From Bacillota bacterium (GTDB taxonomy: Bacteria; Bacillota; Clostridia; Lachnospirales; Lachnospiraceae): a DNA stretch of 64,000 nt. The notes beneath the pieces are model-generated. The model saw only the letters and a program-made list of their open reading frames with translations. It was not told where the DNA came from and did not search any database. The stretch lies in NCBI GenBank assembly GCA_023423045.1, contig JAFAGA010000047.1, forward strand, positions 80,340 through 144,339. The letters run 5' to 3'. The translations under genes were made by a program, and so were the position numbers. Below are positions 1 to 9,099 of the stretch, one piece after another (the first letter of the stretch is position 1; every line of letters begins with the position of its first letter).

Positions 1-764
1 ATGGAATTCACCTCGATCATTGCCTTCACGGGTGAACCCGGGTATTGACTGCGGTACTGTACGTAATCCGGAGTATCCAGTTGGGGCGTTTCCAGCCGGA
101 GCTTCCCCACCCCCAGCCCGTCACCGGAGATATTCTTCACTGATATGGTGTTATTTCCCTCTGCAAGTCGGAACAGCAGGGGTGCTGACGTGGAATAGGT
201 GCTGCCAAACAGATATAGCGAGGTCCAGTCATCCTTCCTTATCTGGTAAGGCTCCGTCTGATCCCCGTACCGGTCCGTCGGAAAGTCCTTTGTCTCATCC
301 GACCAGAACAAAGGAAGGGAGATGCTTTTCATCTCCTCATAGTCCTGCTGATTGTTGATGCTTATCTCTATATTAAAGTCTGCCAGGGTATTTCCCAAAG
401 GCCTGTAGTCCAGAACCAGATAATAAAGCCCCGGCTTGCTGACTTTCACTTCGTATTCCGCGCTCTGGTTATAATCCAGAACTTCCACCGGCCCGCCATA
501 TTCCTCTGTCTGTCTTCCCTGGGAAGGATCGGCCTCCTGCTCCTCCTGTCCATATTCCAAAGCTGTCTCAGCAAGAAAATCCAGATAGGTAACCGATCCC
601 GTCCGCAAAGAATCCTTAAGCAAACGGAAGGCCTTTTCCACCTTATCCTCATTGACCTTGTCAATATACTCCGCCTTTTTTCCAAAAATAAATACAGTTG
701 CTATTACAGCGACTGCAGCGATGAACACAAATAAAACCGCCTGTAAAATTTTCTTAATCTTCAT
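1..764 (-). CDS. Large extracellular solute-binding protein, N-terminal part (cut by window edge)
   Basis: This is the first 254 codons of a gene that continues past base 1. The start is the ATG at 762-764, preceded on the minus strand by AGGGGAG about eight bases away. Residues 1-28 form a membrane anchor or signal segment (MKIKKILQAVLFVF start, then hydrophobic to the FGKK). A beta-rich module follows with the pattern GLYYLVLDYRPLG, then SISLPLFW and a GNNTIS motif. That N-terminal module is typical of the roughly 950-residue solute-binding proteins that accompany sugar permeases in Lachnospiraceae and Paenibacillus. The binding domain itself would lie outside the window. The gene follows another binding protein in the same direction, 156 bases downstream of its stop, so the two are probably co-transcribed. 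The family call is recognition by pattern and the substrate is unknown. Confidence 0.72.
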   Translation of the reverse strand, partial: MKIKKILQAVLFVFIAAVAVIATVFIFGKKAEYIDKVNEDKVEKAFRLLKDSLRTGSVTYLDFLAETALEYGQEEQEADPSQGRQTEEYGGPVEVLDYNQSAEYEVKVSKPGLYYLVLDYRPLGNTLADFNIEISINNQQDYEEMKSISLPLFWSDETKDFPTDRYGDQTEPYQIRKDDWTSLYLFGSTYSTSAPLLFRLAEGNNTISVKNISGDGLGVGKLRLETPQLDTPDYVQYRSQYPGSPVKAMIEVNS

Positions 765-834
765 TGTGACCGCTCCCCTTTGTTGGGTGATACAATACCA
801 TGTCCGCAAGGTATACCTTAACCCTGAGATCGGA

Positions 835-888
835 CGGGTGATGCAGCTTCGCCTTCTCGCAGGAGACAGAAGAGCCCCGCATCACCCG
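835..888 (-). other. Intercistronic stem-loop after a binding-protein gene
   Basis: Perfect 10-bp inverted repeat, CGGGTGATGC at 835-844 and GCATCACCCG at 879-888, between the binding-protein stop (921) and the next start (764). No T-run follows on either strand, so it resembles an mRNA-stabilising or attenuating hairpin more than a full terminator. Confidence 0.6.
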
Positions 889-920
889 ACACCTATCTTT
901 TTATTTTGTACTTTCGTTAA

Positions 921-2555
921 TTACTTTTTTGCCGCTTTAAAATCATTCTCGGTAAAGCCATAGAATTCCTTCAGACCATCCCTCAGCTGCTGTTCTGCTG
1001 TTATATATCTTTGATTGATTGTTGTATTCCAGTCAGGGAGCTTCGCCTTCACCTGATCCAGCCAATTGGCATCTGTTCTTAAAGCTCCTGCAATATCCTT
1101 ATTATAGATAAATCTCCACTCATAATCCGCTTCTCTTCTGGTTCCATCCTCCATGACAAAATAAGGATAGGTTTTATCGGAAACATCCCAGAACTGCCCC
1201 TTCTTCCAGAGCTCAAGAACCTTCTGGAATCCAGGCATCTTGACCTCGTCAGCAAAGCGCTGGTGAGTCAGGGTGGAATACCAGATCTCCATCTGTTCGT
1301 CAAAGGCCTTGCCGGTTACCAGCGGCAGGGAGTCGTTCAGACAGGTTTTCTCCACTCCGTTGTCCGTGAACATCTGATTCGCTCTTGCCTGGACGCTTTC
1401 CTTGCTGCCAGCCCAGAAAGAGGCAAAGGTATAAGCCATCTTCAAATTGTCCTTCTCTGCATCCGTCCACTCCGGATTTCCGTCGTCCATGGCATAATTA
1501 TGAACTGCCATAGGATCGATAACGATACCGATGGTATTCTCCTGATACGGTGTGCTTGGTCTGGGATAAATATCCCAATCCTTGGACTGGGCGGTTCCCC
1601 AATGGCCTTCCGTGGGATTGGCTGCGTCACCCATCATCCAGGGATCTCCGTCATAGGTCAGGCACAGGTTATGGATAAAGAAGTTAAAACCCCACTTTCC
1701 GTTGGAAGTCATAATCTCCTCTGAAACACCGCCGATATCATACTGGGTCCAGATTGCGGATTTTGACCACTTAGGTATGTACTCCAGCAGTTCTGCCACC
1801 GCATCCGTAGTCAGATTGATGTGGTCTCCTTCTCCGCTGTAATTTGCCAGGGAATAGTTGATATCCTTGGTTCCCACGTTAATAAAGCTCATGGGAATGT
1901 CCATGGCACCCCAGAAGTTCTTGTTGTCGCCGGACATGGCAAAGGCCGTATATTCGTCGATATTCCAGTCAATGGGGGGAACATCGATATTGTTCTGCTC
2001 CGCCATCTCTTTGTTGACATATACTCCCCAGGGAATCATATACTGGGGCAGACCGGCCTGGAAGCCGTAGTAGTTCATCATCTTCATGATGGATTCATTG
2101 AAGGATTGGTACATCGGATCGTCCTTGAATACGGACAGATCTGCAACCATGCCTCTTGCCACATCGCCGGACAGGTCCGTCGAAGCATATACATCCGGAT
2201 ACTTGCCGTAGCTGGCCTTAAAGTTCTCCAGCTCCTGCGCCCAAGGTGTTTCATTGTCATGCGGTCCCCCCACCTTGGCAAAAACATTGATCTTAACATT
2301 GGGATAGGTTTTGTTAAATTCCTTTGCAAGTGCATACATAGCCGCTTCATTCTGTCCGGTAAAATCCGCTGCAGTTAAATCCTGATGCCCCAGATCCTTC
2401 ATATAGTTTCCGGAACCGGACCACAGCATAACGTCGATTTCTCCGGCAATGCCCGTGCTCAGCGCCTCGTATGTTTTCTTACTGCAGCCGGCGAGCAGAA
2501 CCGCGGCAAAAGTAACAAGAAGCAGAGCCGCCAATATTGATTTCATTCTTTTCAT
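921..2555 (-). CDS. ABC transporter solute-binding lipoprotein (carbohydrate, family 1-like)
   Basis: This is a 544-residue exported lipoprotein. The N-terminus has basic residues (MKRMK), a hydrophobic stretch and the lipobox LLAGC, so Cys would be lipidated and the protein held outside the membrane. The mature part has the periplasmic-binding-protein pattern: an IDVMLWSG strand near the start, a YALAKEFNKTYPNVKI segment, and aromatic-rich loops that suit sugar stacking. I chose the ATG at 2555 because GGAGGG lies just upstream; the in-frame TTG at 2570 would place that ribosome site inside the gene. It is followed by the large binding-protein gene. No permease lies upstream in the window, so any permeases must lie beyond base 1 or elsewhere. 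The ligand is unknown. Confidence 0.85.
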   Translation of the reverse strand: MKRMKSILAALLLVTFAAVLLAGCSKKTYEALSTGIAGEIDVMLWSGSGNYMKDLGHQDLTAADFTGQNEAAMYALAKEFNKTYPNVKINVFAKVGGPHDNETPWAQELENFKASYGKYPDVYASTDLSGDVARGMVADLSVFKDDPMYQSFNESIMKMMNYYGFQAGLPQYMIPWGVYVNKEMAEQNNIDVPPIDWNIDEYTAFAMSGDNKNFWGAMDIPMSFINVGTKDINYSLANYSGEGDHINLTTDAVAELLEYIPKWSKSAIWTQYDIGGVSEEIMTSNGKWGFNFFIHNLCLTYDGDPWMMGDAANPTEGHWGTAQSKDWDIYPRPSTPYQENTIGIVIDPMAVHNYAMDDGNPEWTDAEKDNLKMAYTFASFWAGSKESVQARANQMFTDNGVEKTCLNDSLPLVTGKAFDEQMEIWYSTLTHQRFADEVKMPGFQKVLELWKKGQFWDVSDKTYPYFVMEDGTRREADYEWRFIYNKDIAGALRTDANWLDQVKAKLPDWNTTINQRYITAEQQLRDGLKEFYGFTENDFKAAKK

Positions 2556-3097
2556 TGTTACACCCTCCAAATTATTGTTTATATTTTCCTACATCCTTAT
2601 TATAGATGACAAATATAAAATTTTCAATAATAAAAATGTTTTTATTGCATTATTTTTAGTGATTTTCAATTATTTTTTATGCATATCTTATATATTTATA
2701 TTATATAATTTTTATTTATAGTAATATTTAATATTTTTATCTGTAATATAATTCTATTTCATATGTATTTATTGGATAAATTTCTCAAATAGTATGTAAA
2801 ATCGTTTTTAACTAAAACTATTGAGGTAAATTCAAACAATACAACGCTCTCCATATGTATTAGTTATTGTATTTTACACTATAAATTAAAGCAGTCCTGC
2901 TCTATTACCAGCAATAAGGCAGTTATTAAAAACATATCAGGATTTAACGAAGCATTATAATTATCTCACAGAAATATTGAAAGCATCAAAGACATGTTGT
3001 AAGATGAAGGCGGACAGGAAATCCTATCAAAGATAAATACCTTTAAATTAATCCGAACATCTTGGATCATACTTACAGATAAGAAAGGAGAATTGTT
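2556..3097. other. AT-rich divergent intergenic region
   Basis: These 542 bases separate two divergent genes. The part from about 2570 to 2900 is very AT-rich with many short A and T runs and presumably holds promoters for both sides, but I cannot single out a convincing -35/-10 pair. I see no RNA gene or supported ORF. One stop-free stretch near 2887-3030 on the plus strand has no start codon and no recognisable product. Confidence 0.5.
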
Positions 3098-4339
3098 ATG
3101 AGAGCTTATGAAAGACTAATTGAATACACAAAATATCCGACTGCGTCAAACGACAGCAACAGCTGCTGCCCCAGCACACCGGAGCAGCTGGAATTCGGAA
3201 AGGCACTGGTAGAGGAAATGAAAAACCTCGGAATTAACGATGCGGTAATGGATAAAAACGGATACATCATCGGAACCATCGAAGCCAATATACCGGATTG
3301 GTCCGGCACGGTAATCGGCTTTATTGCCCACATGGACGTGGTAAGAGAGGTTCCCTATACAAACATTAAGACAGACATCGTTAAGAATTATGATGGCAAT
3401 GATATTGTCTTAAATAAAGAGAAGAATATCATCTTAAGCCCCAGGGATTACGACTCCCTGAAGGCTTATCAGGGAATGGACCTTCTGGTAACGGATGGAA
3501 CAACGCTTCTTGGAGCGGATGATAAAGCCGGCCTTGCGGAAATTCTTACTATGGCGGAAGTGCTGCAAAAGAATCCTTCCATCAAGCACGGAACTATCAA
3601 GATCGGCTTTACACCGGATGAAGAAATCGGCCGCGGTGCGGATTTGTTCCAGGTAGAGGATTTCGGTGCGGATTTTGCATACACCGTGGATGGAGCTGCT
3701 TTTGGCGAGGTGGAATACGAGACCTTCAATGCGGCGGAAGCTCAGATCCATGTAAATGGAATCAGTATTCATACGGGAAATGCCAAGGGTATGATGAAGA
3801 ACGCGAACCTGATTGCCATGGAATTCAACAGCCTGCTTCCTGCGGACGAGAGGCCGGAGACCACAGAAGGGTATGAGGGCTTCTATCACTTAAATGAGAT
3901 GGAAGGCATGGTGGATCACGCCAAGTTAAAATACATTCTTCGCGATCATGATGCAGAGAAACTTGAGGTAAAAAAGGCAGTCGTTGAGGCCGCAGCCGCT
4001 AAGATTAAGGAAAAGTACGGCAACGAAATGATTGAGGTAAAGATCAGGGATCAATACCGGAATATGGCGGAGAAAATCAAGTCCCACTGGCATTTGATTG
4101 ATACCGCTTATGAAGCGGTGAAGGAACTGGGCGGAACCCCCTACAGTGAACCGGTCAGAGGCGGTACCGACGGTTCCCGATTATCCTTCATGGGTCTGCC
4201 TTGCCCTAATCTTGGCACGGGCTCCCACAACCATCACGGCAAATATGAATATGCCTGCATCCAGTCCATGGATAAGGTGGTTGACCTGTTGATAAAAATC
4301 GCAGAGAAGTATGCAAAGATGGATGTGCATCAACAGTAA
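3098..4339 (+). CDS. pepT: Peptidase T (tripeptide aminopeptidase, M20B)
   Basis: This cytoplasmic di-zinc exopeptidase removes the N-terminal residue from tripeptides in late peptide breakdown. The 413-residue length matches the family (about 405-415). Metal-site motifs are in the expected order: HMD near residue 78, GADDKAG near 138-144, the catalytic DEEIGRGAD near 173, and a C-terminal GTDGSRLSFMG followed by a His-rich NHHG near 378. The N-terminal YTKYPTASN segment is also characteristic. The start is supported by AAAGGAG at about eight bases. It stands alone, divergent from the binding protein to its left, and ends in a hairpin shared with a convergent gene. The assignment is secure, and it appears unrelated to the neighbouring sugar genes. 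Confidence 0.96.
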   Translation: MRAYERLIEYTKYPTASNDSNSCCPSTPEQLEFGKALVEEMKNLGINDAVMDKNGYIIGTIEANIPDWSGTVIGFIAHMDVVREVPYTNIKTDIVKNYDGNDIVLNKEKNIILSPRDYDSLKAYQGMDLLVTDGTTLLGADDKAGLAEILTMAEVLQKNPSIKHGTIKIGFTPDEEIGRGADLFQVEDFGADFAYTVDGAAFGEVEYETFNAAEAQIHVNGISIHTGNAKGMMKNANLIAMEFNSLLPADERPETTEGYEGFYHLNEMEGMVDHAKLKYILRDHDAEKLEVKKAVVEAAAAKIKEKYGNEMIEVKIRDQYRNMAEKIKSHWHLIDTAYEAVKELGGTPYSEPVRGGTDGSRLSFMGLPCPNLGTGSHNHHGKYEYACIQSMDKVVDLLIKIAEKYAKMDVHQQ

Positions 4340-4387
4340 ATGAATAGAGACATAGAAAGCCTCCTATAATCCAATGCACACATATCA

Positions 4388-4430
4388 GGGCAGCCGGTTC
4401 GATTCATTTCTTACAGGCTGCCCTTTCATA
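4388..4430. terminator. Terminator between convergent genes
   Basis: GGGCAGCC at 4388-4395 pairs with GGCTGCCC at 4416-4423, and the plus strand continues TTTCATAT. It ends pepT and may also act on the convergent operon. The loop contains GGTTCGATTC, which looks like a tRNA T-loop but has no tRNA around it. Confidence 0.75.
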
Positions 4431-4439
4431 TACAGTTAT

Positions 4440-5273
4440 TTATATCTTAATCCCCAGCTTCTGTGCCAGCCCTTTGATGTATTTTGTTGCCTGGATATAG
4501 TCTTCCTCCTCAGTCATGTGCTCCAGCATCAGGCACACTCTGTCGTCCAGTTTCGACAAGCAGCTCAGGTATACCTCATAATCCAATTCACCAAGGCCCG
4601 GACGGCATTCATCCAGATGAACCGTGAGATTTTTACCCAGGGTAATATCCTTGGCATGGCAGCTCAATATATTGGTTCCCAGTTTATCAAACCATTCCTG
4701 AATCACTTCCCCGTTACGGTAAAAAAGCTGGGGACCGGATATAACATTCACCGGATCGAGATGGGCTCCGAACCCGCGGCGGTCAATGGCACGGATCAAT
4801 CGCAGGTATGAATCCGCCGTGTCAGGATACATCCATGGCATGGGTTCCAGCGAATAGCAGGTGCGCCTCGGATTAACAGCATCAATCACTTTCTGAGTCG
4901 TGAGAACAATTTCCTCAAAAGCCCTTTCCGTCAGATTATCCTTATGCGGACCATCCCATTGTTCGCTGTAGGAACCGGCAATGTTCACACAGCAGTTGGC
5001 CCCCACATACTCTGCCAGCTCAAGCTGCCTGATGGCCCGGTTAAGGTTCTCTTCCCTCTTCCCAGGATCCCTCACAAGCAGGTTGTTCCATACGCCTATT
5101 TCACAGATGACAAGATCAAACTCTTTGGCTGCTTCCATATAGCTGTCAACAACTGATATCTCCGCCGTATAGTCCACCGGGAAATACACCGCCGAATAGC
5201 CCGCGTCCATTGCAGCCCGGGCCCACCCCTGCGGTGAGGTCCATTTTTTAAATATGACTCCTCCAAAACGCAT
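4440..5273 (-). CDS. Sugar phosphate isomerase/epimerase-like TIM-barrel protein
   Basis: This 277-residue cytoplasmic protein belongs to the xylose-isomerase-like TIM-barrel (AP endonuclease 2) superfamily. Members isomerise, epimerise or beta-eliminate sugars and cyclitols using a divalent metal. Visible features are the SLEPMPWMYP segment, where the Glu is the expected metal ligand, the HLDPVNVIS segment, the SCHAKDI segment and MLEHM near the C-terminus, giving the usual Glu/Asp/His/Glu set. GAGAGG lies nine bases before the ATG. It is the last gene of the operon that starts near 11.8 kb and lies 36 bases after the Gfo/Idh/MocA gene. That pairing is known from inositol catabolism and from keto-glycoside and C-glycoside cleavage. 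The exact reaction is not established. Confidence 0.82.
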   Translation of the reverse strand: MRFGGVIFKKWTSPQGWARAAMDAGYSAVYFPVDYTAEISVVDSYMEAAKEFDLVICEIGVWNNLLVRDPGKREENLNRAIRQLELAEYVGANCCVNIAGSYSEQWDGPHKDNLTERAFEEIVLTTQKVIDAVNPRRTCYSLEPMPWMYPDTADSYLRLIRAIDRRGFGAHLDPVNVISGPQLFYRNGEVIQEWFDKLGTNILSCHAKDITLGKNLTVHLDECRPGLGELDYEVYLSCLSKLDDRVCLMLEHMTEEEDYIQATKYIKGLAQKLGIKI

Positions 5274-5308
5274 CCGTATATGCCTCTCTTTCCATTATCC
5301 TCTTTCCT

Positions 5309-6367
5309 TTATTCTCTTCCCAAATCCACCTTCTGCCAGGTTCCGCCTGCCGAAGACCTTCCCGCAGCTTCCAGACAGGCCAGCGTATTTCTGCCGTCTG
5401 CTGCGGAGACCGGCGGCTCTGTCCGGTGCAGCACCGCTTCCACAAAAGCATCAATGATACCGGACCCCAGCTGATTTGCATTTGTACTGATCGCTCCGGC
5501 CTGATAGCGCGCATTGGTCCCATCACGGTAATCAATCACAATGTCATCCGGTCCGCCATAGAAGATTTTCATCGTACCGCCGGTTCCATAGATTACTGTG
5601 CTGTTGTCCTCGGGGCCATAATTTGTCCAGCTGACATGCATCAGCCCCGGAATTTTGCCGCATGTCTTAAAAAGACATACCGCATTATCCTCCAGCTCAA
5701 TTTTCTTTCCATCGGCGGTACACTTGTCCAGAGTGGTAAGCTCAGCAAAAACATATTCTATCTCATCATCAAGCAGGTAACGCACCAGGTCTATCTTATG
5801 GGATCCCAGATCCCCCAGAACTCCAAAGCTGGCTCTGCTCTTGTCAAAGAACCAGGTCTTTCCTTTTTCAACGCTCCAGCTTTCAGGTCCGGCATGCTTA
5901 AAATTAGTCTGAAGAGAAATCACCTTGCCGATTTCCCCTTTCATAAGGAGCTTTCTTGCCTTGACATGGGTGGGGACAAGACGTTGGTTATGGCCCAGCA
6001 TCAATATCCTTCCTGTTCTTTTCTGCGCGTCGATCATGGACTGAGCCTGCTCCACAGTGGGAGCCATGGGTTTTTCGCAAAGAACATCCTTTCCCGCCTC
6101 CATGGCGGCAATGGCATGTTCTCCATGGAGATAATTAGGGGTGCATATACTTACCGCCTGAACCGACGGATCCGCAAGCAGCTCCTCATAGGAAGAATAA
6201 ACACTTCCTCCATAGAGCTTGGCCAGTTCTTCGGCACGGCTTTTGTCAAAATCATAAAATCCTGTTATTTTTGCATTACTATTCTTACTGTATTCAGGCG
6301 CATGGCGGGTTCGGGCAATGGCTCCGCATCCTGCTATCGCCGCTCTGACTATTCCGGTTTGCTCCAT
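5309..6367 (-). CDS. Gfo/Idh/MocA family NAD(P)-dependent oxidoreductase
   Basis: This 352-residue cytoplasmic dehydrogenase should oxidise or reduce a hydroxyl or keto group on a sugar, cyclitol or glycoside. The N-terminal Rossmann fold shows AAIAGCGAIARTRHAP, followed by FYDFDKSRAEELA. The classic EKP motif is in LCEKPMAPT, near residue 95, and the catalytic region has DLGSHKIDLVRYLL, with Asp and His as in family members. I prefer the second ATG (6365-6367) because GGAGG sits five bases before it; an upstream ATG would add four residues. It lies between the VOC gene and the TIM-barrel gene, which suggests the three act in sequence on the imported substrate. The substrate cannot be read from sequence. 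Confidence 0.88.
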   Translation of the reverse strand: MEQTGIVRAAIAGCGAIARTRHAPEYSKNSNAKITGFYDFDKSRAEELAKLYGGSVYSSYEELLADPSVQAVSICTPNYLHGEHAIAAMEAGKDVLCEKPMAPTVEQAQSMIDAQKRTGRILMLGHNQRLVPTHVKARKLLMKGEIGKVISLQTNFKHAGPESWSVEKGKTWFFDKSRASFGVLGDLGSHKIDLVRYLLDDEIEYVFAELTTLDKCTADGKKIELEDNAVCLFKTCGKIPGLMHVSWTNYGPEDNSTVIYGTGGTMKIFYGGPDDIVIDYRDGTNARYQAGAISTNANQLGSGIIDAFVEAVLHRTEPPVSAADGRNTLACLEAAGRSSAGGTWQKVDLGRE

Positions 6368-6428
6368 AGTAGCCTCCATCCTTCCGGCAGTTCTTTCTCC
6401 CGGCCTCTCAGCGCGTCTTAACGAGCCA

Positions 6429-6887
6429 TTACCGGACCGGCTTGATATTAAGATTTACCCCAAGCTCCTCTTCCGTATCCACAATCGTCCAGCTGCTGCC
6501 CGGGTAATATCCCACGGTACGCAGCCCGTAGCCTTCTTCTTCCAGCTCACGGATCAGCTCATCCCGCGTGTCGCCAACCTCAAAGCCCAGGTGGTGGACA
6601 CCATTGCCGTGCCGATCCAAAAACTCCTGGAAGCTGCTGGAACCTCCCACCGGTTGGTGAAGCTCAATCACAAAACCTCCCATATCAATATTGCAGACCA
6701 AAAGATCCGAAGGGGTGTCTTCTCCCCGATATTCATAAGAATATTCCTTACTGCCTTCCAGATGTCCCCGATGTATCCCCGGCACCCCGATACCAAGCAG
6801 GTCCGCCCATTTGCGGGCCGCCGTCTCTATGTCCTTTACAACAATATTAATCTGTATAAATCCGTTTTTATTTATAGTCGTCTTCAT
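6429..6887 (-). CDS. VOC-fold (glyoxalase/bleomycin-resistance superfamily) protein
   Basis: This 152-residue protein has two beta-alpha-beta-beta-beta modules. The first begins INIVVKDIETAARKWADLLGI and the second GVHHLGFEVGD. In VOC enzymes four residues bind a metal. Here a Gln stands at the first position (as in human glyoxalase I), with Glu in VIELHQP and His in VHHLG. The last strand reads GVNLNIKPV, with no Glu at the usual fourth position. It may therefore bind metal with three ligands, use another residue, or be a non-metal binding subunit. There is no good ribosome site near the chosen ATG, so the start is less sure. A related VOC gene lies on the other side of the LacI regulator. 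The role is probably on the sugar handled by the neighbouring dehydrogenase. Confidence 0.85.
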   Translation of the reverse strand: MKTTINKNGFIQINIVVKDIETAARKWADLLGIGVPGIHRGHLEGSKEYSYEYRGEDTPSDLLVCNIDMGGFVIELHQPVGGSSSFQEFLDRHGNGVHHLGFEVGDTRDELIRELEEEGYGLRTVGYYPGSSWTIVDTEEELGVNLNIKPVR

Positions 6888-6963
6888 ATTGAATTGATGT
6901 ACGTTGTCAACAACGCATGCTCCTTTATCATTATTTGTAAACTCCCCTTTGATTGGTTCGGGC

Positions 6964-7866
6964 TCAGCCCTTTACACTTCCCATTACGAGACCCGTTGTA
7001 AAATACCTCTGCAGGAACGGGTATACACACAGAATCGGTATCATTGCAAGGAAAAGCTGTGCGGCGCTTGTGGTCCGCGCATTGACCAGCCTTACATAAT
7101 TGGCAATCTCCGCGCTGGTATTTGATGCATTACGAAAGAAGGATTCCGTATTGATGATAACCGTCTGCAAATAGCTCTGCAACGGATATTTATCAACGGT
7201 ATTCATATAAATCATACCGTCAAACCAGCTGTTCCAATGGTTAACAAAGGAAAACAGGGTGACCGTCGCAAGGGTCGGCTTGCAAACCGGAAGAATAACT
7301 TTCCAAAGCACCTGGACATGCCCCGCTCCGTCGATGTATGCCGCCTCCTCCAGTTCCTTGGGAAGACTGCGCATATAGTTCATTACCACAAGCATATTGA
7401 ATACATTCACTGCTCCGGGAAGAATAAGTGCCAAAATCGAGTTTAACAGCCCTGTGTATTTTACAATAAGGTAGGTGGGAATTAACCCGCCGTTAAACAG
7501 TATTGTCACAACGAAGAACCAGGAGAAAAAGTTTCTCATCCGGAATTCCTTCACCGATTTTGAAAGCGGGAACGCCGTCAGCACCACCAGTACCGTGTTC
7601 AATGCCACTCCCGGGATCGTTCTTTGTATGCTGATCAGCAGAGAACGAACGAATTGACTGCTTTTCAGAATAAACTGATAGGAATTCAAACTAAAACCCA
7701 CCGGCCAAAAAGTAACTCGATTGGCGATGACCGCCTCCTTTGCCGAAAACGAAATCGCGAGAAGATTTACGAACGGAAGAATACAGATCAAGGCCATTGA
7801 AGTGAGGACAATATAATTGATGACAAGGAAAACTTTCCTTGACCATGATGTTTTCATTTTAGTCAT
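6964..7866 (-). CDS. Carbohydrate ABC transporter permease (LplC/YtcP type)
   Basis: This is a 300-residue CUT1-family inner permease subunit with about six membrane helices, starting with VINYIVLTSMALICILPFVN. The cytoplasmic EAA loop that contacts the ATPase is at about residue 172 (ELEEAAYIDGAG), and the C-terminus ends with the GLVMGSVKG tail typical of LplC. AAAGGTGG precedes the ATG. It lies 39 bases downstream of its partner permease and after the binding-protein gene, in the order binding protein, LplB-type, LplC-type. No ATPase gene is present, as is usual for this type, which shares an MsmX-like ATPase encoded elsewhere. Confidence 0.93.
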   Translation of the reverse strand: MTKMKTSWSRKVFLVINYIVLTSMALICILPFVNLLAISFSAKEAVIANRVTFWPVGFSLNSYQFILKSSQFVRSLLISIQRTIPGVALNTVLVVLTAFPLSKSVKEFRMRNFFSWFFVVTILFNGGLIPTYLIVKYTGLLNSILALILPGAVNVFNMLVVMNYMRSLPKELEEAAYIDGAGHVQVLWKVILPVCKPTLATVTLFSFVNHWNSWFDGMIYMNTVDKYPLQSYLQTVIINTESFFRNASNTSAEIANYVRLVNARTTSAAQLFLAMIPILCVYPFLQRYFTTGLVMGSVKG

Positions 7867-7905
7867 GAATTGACCACCTTTCCTTTTCCGACTACTTCCG
7901 GTAAA

Positions 7906-8892
7906 TCAGAAAATTTTGTAACCGGCAAACTTATTGGCCAGGCTATAGGAAGCAACTACAAACAGGAGCGAAACGCCTGATTTGAACAGATTGGCAGCCG
8001 TAGAAAGTGCGTATTGGGCATTCTCTATACCGAGGCGGAAGACAAAAGTATCAAGAATATCACCTGTGGCATATACTGAGTTGCTGTACATGTTATAAAT
8101 CTGGTCGAAACCTCCGTTTAAGATATTCCCCATGCTGAGAACCGACATAAGAATGATTGTACTCAGGATACCGGGAAGAGTGATGTGAAGGGTCTGCTTC
8201 ATTCTGCCGGCACCATCAATCTGCGCGGCTTCATACAGATTTTGGTCAATTCCCGTCAGCGCCGCCAGGTAGATAATAGAGCCAAAACCAAACCCTTTCC
8301 AGATATCCGTGATCACCATGGTGATGGGAAACCAGAGGGTGCTTCCGAGAAAGAAGATGGGTTTCGCCCCAAAAAGGCCCAGAAGCTTGTTGACGATACC
8401 ACTGCTGGGAGAAAGAATATCCGTAAAAACACTCGCAAGAATAACCCAGGACAGGAAGTGAGGAAGATATACCATGGTCTGGTACGTCCGTTTGATCCCG
8501 GTTTTTGTAACCTCATTGAGGAGAAGGGCAAAGAGGACAGGCACTATAATACCGCCAATCATTTTTCCCAGGGCAATCAGCACCGTATTGCGGATAATCG
8601 GCCCTATATTCGGCATCGTGAACAGATTCTTAAAGTTCTCCAATCCAATCCACTCCGATCCGAAGAGACCCTTGGCCATATTAAATTTCTGGAAAGCAAT
8701 TACCGTGCCCACCATGGAGCCGTAACTGTAAATCAGTACCAGGATAAATGCGGGGAGCAGCATGATTACAAGGGGAAGCTCTCTCCGGAATTTCCCCGGT
8801 GTTTTCTTAATTTTCTCTAATTTTCCTTCTCTTGCTAAATTATTTACATTTTCCATGATTATGTCCATGCCTTTTACCGCATAAGTCGCCAT
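7906..8892 (-). CDS. Carbohydrate ABC transporter permease (LplB type)
   Basis: This is the first permease subunit of the importer, up to 328 residues with about six transmembrane helices. Family marks are LPLVIMLLPAFILVLIYSYG as the first helix, the GSEWIGLENFKNLF segment, and the EAA loop near residue 219 (YEAAQIDGAGR). The start is uncertain. The ATG at 8892 has no close ribosome site, and in-frame ATGs 8 and 12 codons further in (8868, 8856) also lack a clear one; the short N-terminal extension before the first helix is normal in any case. It pairs with the downstream LplC-type permease and the upstream binding protein. Confidence 0.9.
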   Translation of the reverse strand: MATYAVKGMDIIMENVNNLAREGKLEKIKKTPGKFRRELPLVIMLLPAFILVLIYSYGSMVGTVIAFQKFNMAKGLFGSEWIGLENFKNLFTMPNIGPIIRNTVLIALGKMIGGIIVPVLFALLLNEVTKTGIKRTYQTMVYLPHFLSWVILASVFTDILSPSSGIVNKLLGLFGAKPIFFLGSTLWFPITMVITDIWKGFGFGSIIYLAALTGIDQNLYEAAQIDGAGRMKQTLHITLPGILSTIILMSVLSMGNILNGGFDQIYNMYSNSVYATGDILDTFVFRLGIENAQYALSTAANLFKSGVSLLFVVASYSLANKFAGYKIF

Positions 8893-8975
8893 GAAAGTGT
8901 TGGCATGGACGCGGTCCCCCCTTCATTTATATGTTTTGTTTCTTCCAACCTTTCACCACCCGTTTTAATTTTTTT

Positions 8976-9074
8976 GGGGCTGCCAAAAAATGATGTTTTT
9001 CTACAATATACATAGTAATGTTGTTTTGAAATGCCCGATATAGATGCAGATAAAATCCAATTTGCGGCAGCCCC
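8976..9074 (-). other. Intercistronic inverted repeat after a binding-protein gene
   Basis: GGGGCTGCC at 8976-8984 and GGCAGCCCC at 9066-9074 form a perfect 9-bp inverted repeat enclosing an 81-base AT-rich loop, between the binding-protein stop (9100) and the permease gene. No T-run follows on the minus strand. This position is typical of hairpins that raise binding-protein mRNA over permease mRNA. Confidence 0.5.
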
Positions 9075-9099
9075 ATCACAGGAAGAAGAGTGACCCCTG

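Noticed and set aside
2887..3030. Stop-free plus-strand frame of about 48 codons
   Set aside because: No start codon, no ribosome site and no recognisable protein pattern; the region is AT-rich intergenic DNA.
4388..4423. GGTTCGATTC, as in a tRNA T-arm
   Set aside because: It is the loop of a terminator between convergent genes; no acceptor, D or anticodon arms surround it.
5426..6421. Long plus-strand frame of about 330 codons antisense to the oxidoreductase
   Set aside because: It is a shadow of a well-supported gene; its translation has no domain pattern and no ribosome site.
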